From: Steromphala cineraria
Lineage: Eukaryota > Mollusca > Gastropoda > Trochida > Trochidae
Assembly: GCA_916613615.1 (NCBI GenBank)
Contig: OU744720.1
Coordinates: 2,025,749-2,089,748, forward strand
DNA: 64,000 nucleotides
Direction of reading: 5' to 3'
Part shown: in pieces, positions 59,101-64,000 of the stretch
How the letters are laid out: each line of letters begins with the position of its first letter
Position numbering within the stretch: the stretch's first letter is position 1
Made by a program: the position numbers and the translations under genes
Notes under the pieces: model-generated
The model's input: only the letters and a program-made list of their open reading frames with translations
What the model was told of the DNA's origin: nothing
Databases searched by the model: none

Positions 59101-60650
59101 AATGGAGTTTAAACAGATGTGTTTATGGAATTTGATTTCATCTGACGGATGATTTTTAAAATGTACAGAAGGGTGTTATTAAAAAGCCCCACTGAAAATT
59201 GGATTTCAAATTAATTTAAAGAAATTATATAAACATTGGGCATTTAAGAAGGCATTTTCTAGCAATTTGGAAGAGAAATTATTTCAATTCAGGCCCGTTT
59301 AAACAACATTTAAGAAATTAAGTAATTCCAAAATAAGATAATTTTTGTTTCGGTTTCAGAAATATCTTTTCTCAACTTATCAGCAAAATCACTTGAATGT
59401 GCCAAGTTTAGGGAAGATTATTTTGAAGACGAACCAAAAATGGAGTTTTAACAGATTTGAACTGATTTTGTCTGAAGTATGATTATCAAAAATGAGAAGA
59501 ATGGTTATATTAAAAAGCCCCACTGAAAATTGGATTTCAAATTAATTTAAAGAAATTATATAAACATAGGGCATTTAAAAAGACTTTTTAGCAATTTGGA
59601 AGAGAAATAATTTCAAGTTAGGCCTGGTTAAACAACATTTAAGAAATTAAGTAATTACAAAATAAGATTATTTTTGTTTCGGTTTCAGAATTATCTTTTC
59701 TAAACTTATCGGCAAAATCATTTGAATGTGCCAAGTTTAGTAAAGATCACTTTGAAGACGAACCAAAAATGGAGTTTAAACAGGTGTGTTTATGGAATTT
59801 GATTTCATCTGATTGATGATTTTTAAAATGTACAGAATGGTGTTATTAAAAAAGCCCCACTGAAAATTGGATTTCAAATTAATTTAAAGAAATTATATAA
59901 ACATAGGGCATTTAACAAGGCATTTTCTAGCAATTTGGAAGAGAAATAATTTCAAGTTAGGCCCGTTTAAACAACATTTAAGAAATTAAGTAATTCCAAA
60001 ATAAGATTATTTTTGTTTCGGTTTCAGAATTATCTTTTCTAAACTTATCGGCAAAATCATTTAAATGTGCCAAGTTTAGGGAAGATCATTTTGAAGACAA
60101 ACCAAAAATAGAATTTTAACAGATTTGAACTGATTTTGTCTGACGAATGATTATCAAAATGAGAAGATTGATGTTAGTAAAAAGCCCCACTGAAAATTGG
60201 ATTTCAAAACATTTTAAAAAAATGATATAAACATTGGGCATTTAAGAAGGCATTTTCTAGCTATTTGGAAGATAGATTATTATTTAAATTAAGGCATTTA
60301 AGATTATTTTTGTTTCGGTTTCAGGATTATCTCTTCTAAACTTATCGGCAAAATCATTTTAATGAGCCAAGATTAGTAAAGATTATTTTGAAGACGAACC
60401 AAAATTGGAGTTTGAACAGTTGTGTTCATAGAACTTGACCGATTTCATCTGATGGATGATTTTTAAAATGTGAAGAATGATGTTCTTAGATAGCCACCGA
60501 AATTGGATTTCAAATCATTTCAAAGAAATGATGTAAACATTTGGCATTTAAGAAATATCTTAATGCCTTCAATTTTGAAGAGTAATAATTAAAATTAAGG
60601 CCTTTACAAAGTTTATTATATATCCTGGAAAGGCGCTCTAGTGAACCTTA
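56200..60650. repeat. ~330-bp satellite array with a 1603-bp higher-order repeat
   Basis: About 13 monomers share GTTTCGGTTTCAGAATTATC, ACATTTAAGAAATTAAGTAA, AATGTGCCAAGTTTAG and CCCCACTGAAAATTGG. The GTTTCGG landmark starts at 56809, 57137, 57406, 57744, 58082, 58412, 58740, 59009, 59347, 59676, 60015 and 60312. Spacings 328-269-338-338-330 repeat as 328-269-338, so four landmarks recur at exactly 1603 bp: a five-monomer block containing one 269-bp deleted monomer. Monomers decay at both edges. No coding capacity. Confidence 0.92.
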
Positions 60651-61424
60651 ATTAATATAATTTACAACTTATTGTAAAATAGTGAAATTATATATCTTTC
60701 AGTTTCAAAATTATTTTCTTTTCTTCAACTTATCAGCATCAACACTTGTGCCAGGTCATTTTGATGATATATATATAAATATTAAGGAAAGCAACATAAT
60801 GATAAATCTAACAGAAATTTTAATTTGGAGGTTCAATCAAGTCAAATGAATCCTGGTAGAGGGTTATCAAATTGAGTTAACTCCGAGTTTTGGAGCAACG
60901 CTGAACAGAATTTTTTAAGAGATTTTAGAATGAAAAGAACAAAAGCTATAATCCAAGCAAATATAAACTGAAATGAAGCTCATTTCCCTCTCCAAATTAA
61001 CATGATTCTTGATCACGAGGATTATAACTGATATAAATCATAAATGAGTGTAGCTGAATCAAAATTAAAATGAAGACATTTCGAAAGATACCTTTGATGA
61101 AAGAAATGATCTGAAAGATTTTGTACCCTAACGTTGACACGTTGGCAATTTTAAAAATTTAATACAATTTTGAAGCTGCGATGCAATGAGAACTTTTGAC
61201 ATTAGAAAAAAAATCAAACACACTGGTTTCTTCTTTTGTTGTCCTTATCTGGACAATAAAATGTTCGCTGACTCACAATGTAACTCTACTCAAGGTTTCT
61301 CCAATAAAACTCCTGATGTTGACGTACATGAACAATTAGCAATACTTTACTCTAAATCGATATAAAATATTCACCTCATCGCTTTCATTCACTAAATGAC
61401 ATTTCATATATTTAGTTCAATGGT
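60651..61424. other. gene-free AT-rich stretch between arrays
   Basis: No protein similarity and no clear repeat. It separates two unrelated tandem arrays. Confidence 0.5.
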
Positions 61425-61725
61425 CGTCATCTGGCATTGCGCCCCTTATGATCGTCCTCTGGCATGACAGATTCTTTGCTCGTCCTACAGCATGACGCCC
61501 TCTGTGACCGTCCTATGGCTTGGCACCATCATTGACCGTCCTATTGCATGGCTACCTCTTTGCTCGTCCTCTGGCATGACACACTTTTTGATTGTCCTCT
61601 GGCTTGGCACAATCTTTGCTTGTGCTCTGGCATGGCACCCTCTTTGATCGTCGTCTGGCATGGCACCCTCTTTGATCGTCGTCTGGCATGGCACCCTCTT
61701 TGATCGTCGTCTGGCTTGGCAGAAG
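61425..61725. repeat. 28-bp minisatellite, about ten copies
   Basis: The unit is close to GGCATGGCACCCTCTTTGATCG plus TCGTCT. The last three copies (61637-61720) are nearly identical; the earlier ones are diverged. Minus-strand open frames here (for example 61485-61751) reflect the repeats and show no domain. Confidence 0.88.
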
Positions 61726-62584
61726 AACACACCTCCGTCCTCTTCTGGCACTGATCACCATGTCCAGTTGTATGTTTGTGAAGTTAGCAACCAGGTATCG
61801 GAAAATGTCTGAGGGGAGGGGAAACATATCCCTAAATTAAACCTACTGAGGTGTACCCTACATTCTAAACTTGTGCATCCACACTGGGGACTGTGTGGTC
61901 CCTATCCACCATGTTAAGCATGGTCCCTGAATCTAAACAAGGATGGACAGCCTTGTTGAACCAATCCTGGCAGAGCAGTTCTGCAAAAGAGAATGCCTAG
62001 GATGCAATTCTCGAGAACAGTTGCCTGCAGCTATTCACCCCTACACTAGTGATGGGGAAAGCTGACTTAGGATTGGACACCTCAAACAGACATAATTCCA
62101 ATACCAAAGTTAACGTCCCTTCACAACAACATCTGGCATGGCATCAGTTTTCTTTGGCTCGGCATCGTCCTCGAACTTCTTCCTGCCCTGCATCCCTCTT
62201 GGTCTTCTTCTGGTCCTTCAGATTAGAATCAGTTGTTTAGATTGGTTTAACAAATGCACTTAAGATGTACAATAATATAATTTATATAATTATAACTTTT
62301 GTTCAATGGTATGCAAAATAGATTCAGTTGTTTAGATTGAGTGAGTGAGTTATTGTTTTACGCTGCTAATACAATATTTAAGCCATTAGCTGCTTTGTTA
62401 AAATTGATTTAACAAATGCCTTTCAGATGTAAAACATTAAAAGGCAACCATTCACATAAAAAGCTGTATAAATTACTTTCATCTTGACTTTTGAGAAATC
62501 GGTCACTCTTTGATTGCGTTTTAAGGTTGCTTTTAGTATTTTATTATACTATAACTTTTGATCAATGGTATGCAAAACAGATAT
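61726..62584. other. degenerate first macrosatellite unit and flank
   Basis: From about 62120 the sequence resembles the macrosatellite (GGCATCGTCCTC, CTTCTTC, ATTCAGTTGTTTAGATTG). GAGTGAGTGAGTTATTGTTTTACGC at about 62338-62362 resembles the head of a SINE common in molluscs (from memory, untested). No gene. Confidence 0.4.
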
Positions 62585-64000
62585 GTTTCATACCTCCCTA
62601 AGTCACCGCATCTTTCATCGCCCACAAGGGTCTTTCTCTGGCCAGTCATCCCCCTCGGACTTTTTCCAGCCCGGCATCCCCCTCAGACTTCTTCCGGTCC
62701 TACAGATTCAGTTGTTTAGATTGGTTTAACAGATGCATGTAAGATGAAAAACATTAAAAGGCAACCATTTACATAAACAGCTGTCAAACTTGCTTTAAAT
62801 TTGTAAATAATGTAAAATAGATTTTATTTTTAAAATTGATTTAGTAATGCATTCAAGATGTACACATTTAAAGGCAACCATTAAAAAAACCAGCTGTAGA
62901 AGTTACTTAAATCTTGGTTATATTGTGACTTTAATAAATCAGTCAGTATTTGATTGCGTTTTTAGGTTCCTTAAAGCATTTCACATAACTATAACTTAAT
63001 TCATTAGTATTCAAATTGATATGTTTCATACCTCCCTCAGTCGCCGCATCTTACATTGCCCACATGGGTCTTTCTCTGGTCCGGCCTCCCCCTCGGACTT
63101 CTTCCGGCCGGGCATCCCCCTCGGTCTTCTTCCGGTCCTACAGAGGAGATTCAGTTGTTTAGATTGACACAACAAATGCATTTACGATGAAAAACATTAA
63201 AATGCAACAATTAACATAAACAGCTGTATAAATTACTTTAATCATGTTTATATTGTAAATCAGATTTGATTTTTAAGATTGATTAAGTAATGCATTCAAG
63301 ATGTACACATTAAAAGGCAACCATTAACAAAAACAGCTGTAGAAGTTACTTAAATCTTGGTTATATTGTGACTTTTAATAAATCAGTCAGTATTTGTTTG
63401 CATTTTTAGGTTACTTAAAGCATTTCATAAAACTATAACTTAATTCAATGGTATTGAAATTGATATGTTTCATACCTCCCTCAGTCGCTGCATCTTACAT
63501 CGCCCACATGGGTCTTTCTCTGGCCCGGCATTTCCCTCGGACTTCTTCCGGCCCGGAATCTCCCTCGGACTTCTTCTGGCCTGGCATCCCCCTCGGTCTT
63601 CTTCCAGCCCGGCATCCCCCTCGGTCTTCTTCCAGTCCTACAGAGGAGTTCAGTTGTTTAGATTGATATAACAAATGCATTTAAGATGAAAAACATTAAA
63701 GGCAACCAAAAACATAAACAGCTGTATAAATTTCTTTCATCTTGTTAATATTGTAACAAGATTACATTTTTTAAGATTGATTAAGTAATACATTCAAGAT
63801 GTACAACATTAAAAGGCAACCATTAACAAAAACAGCTGTAGAAGTTACTTAAATCTTGGTTATATTGTGACTTTTAATAAATCAGTCAGTATTTGATTGC
63901 GTTTTTAGGTTCCTTAAAGCATTTAAAAACTATAACTTAATTCAATGGTATTGAAATTGATATGTTTCATACCTCCCTCAGTCGCTGCATCTTACATCGC
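62585..64000. repeat. 440-500-bp macrosatellite with embedded 28-bp minisatellite, running off the window
   Basis: TTTCATACCTCCCT marks unit starts near 62585, 63024, 63466 and 63964 (spacings about 439, 442 and 498). Each unit has a GC-rich block of 28-bp repeats (GGCATCCCCCTCGGTCTTCT plus TCCAGCCC; two to five copies), which accounts for the length differences. An AT-rich part follows (ACATAAACAGCTGTATAAATT, AAATCAGTCAGTATTTG). The frames in the minisatellite are not genes. Confidence 0.9.

Noticed and set aside
61485..61827. Minus-strand frames encoding Arg/Lys/Cys-rich repeats
   Set aside because: They follow the 28-bp minisatellite in several frames at once, which indicates repeat structure rather than a protein.

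Overview
This window looks like eukaryotic nuclear DNA from a marine invertebrate, most likely a mollusc. It is AT-rich, gene-poor and packed with nested transposable elements, satellites and inverted repeats. Coding pieces carry spliceosomal introns. The repeat types (chromodomain and Mag-like Ty3/Gypsy elements, a DIRS-type tyrosine-recombinase element, Tc1, a LINE, tandem satellites) fit a molluscan or other lophotrochozoan genome. The species cannot be named from the sequence.

Only one ordinary host gene is convincing. It is the 5' end of a peroxisomal acyl-CoA oxidase (ACOX) on the minus strand: exon 1 at 49861-49984 and exon 2 at 47222-47384, with matching intron phases. Three nuclear-receptor half-sites in DR1 spacing lie 7 bp upstream of its start codon. 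Later exons were not found. Intron 1 holds a dispersed repeat and a MITE; a potentially intact Tc1 element (45501-47141) lies 80 bp downstream of exon 2.

Layout. 1-3106: no gene, one 107-nt hairpin. 3107-4212: integrase fossil. 4356-7200: GC-rich DIRS-like element that has a tyrosine recombinase, inverted termini and an internal complementary region, but no reverse transcriptase. 10837-11167: two copies of a short repeat. 11581-19145: minus-strand chromodomain Ty3/Gypsy element with an env-like fragment downstream. 22047-22209: truncated histone H3 with a decayed 3' stem-loop. 23595-26275: two identical 87-bp direct repeats enclosing a 5'-truncated LINE with a 15-bp target-site duplication. 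27037-35345: a dispersed repeat interrupted by a hAT-like insert and by a ~7-kb Foldback-like structure made of converging inverted arrays of 63-bp monomers. 35760-38310: broken multi-exon RecQ-like helicase (+). 39288-40233: DUF6589-like gene (-), convergent with the helicase and interrupted by a Mag-like Gypsy element with 171-bp LTRs (40234-45099). 45501-47141: Tc1. 47222-50011: ACOX 5' end. 50012-56200: mostly gene-free, with hairpins, a 33-bp minisatellite and a second MITE. 56200-60650: ~330-bp satellite with a 1603-bp higher-order period. 61425-64000: 28-bp minisatellites, the later ones embedded in a ~440-500-bp macrosatellite that runs off the window.

Most coding elements are broken by identifiable stops or frameshifts; the Tc1 transposase is the clear exception. 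The best candidates for something undescribed are the 63-bp-repeat Foldback-like structure, the reverse-transcriptase-less DIRS-like element, and the convergent RecQ/DUF6589 pair.
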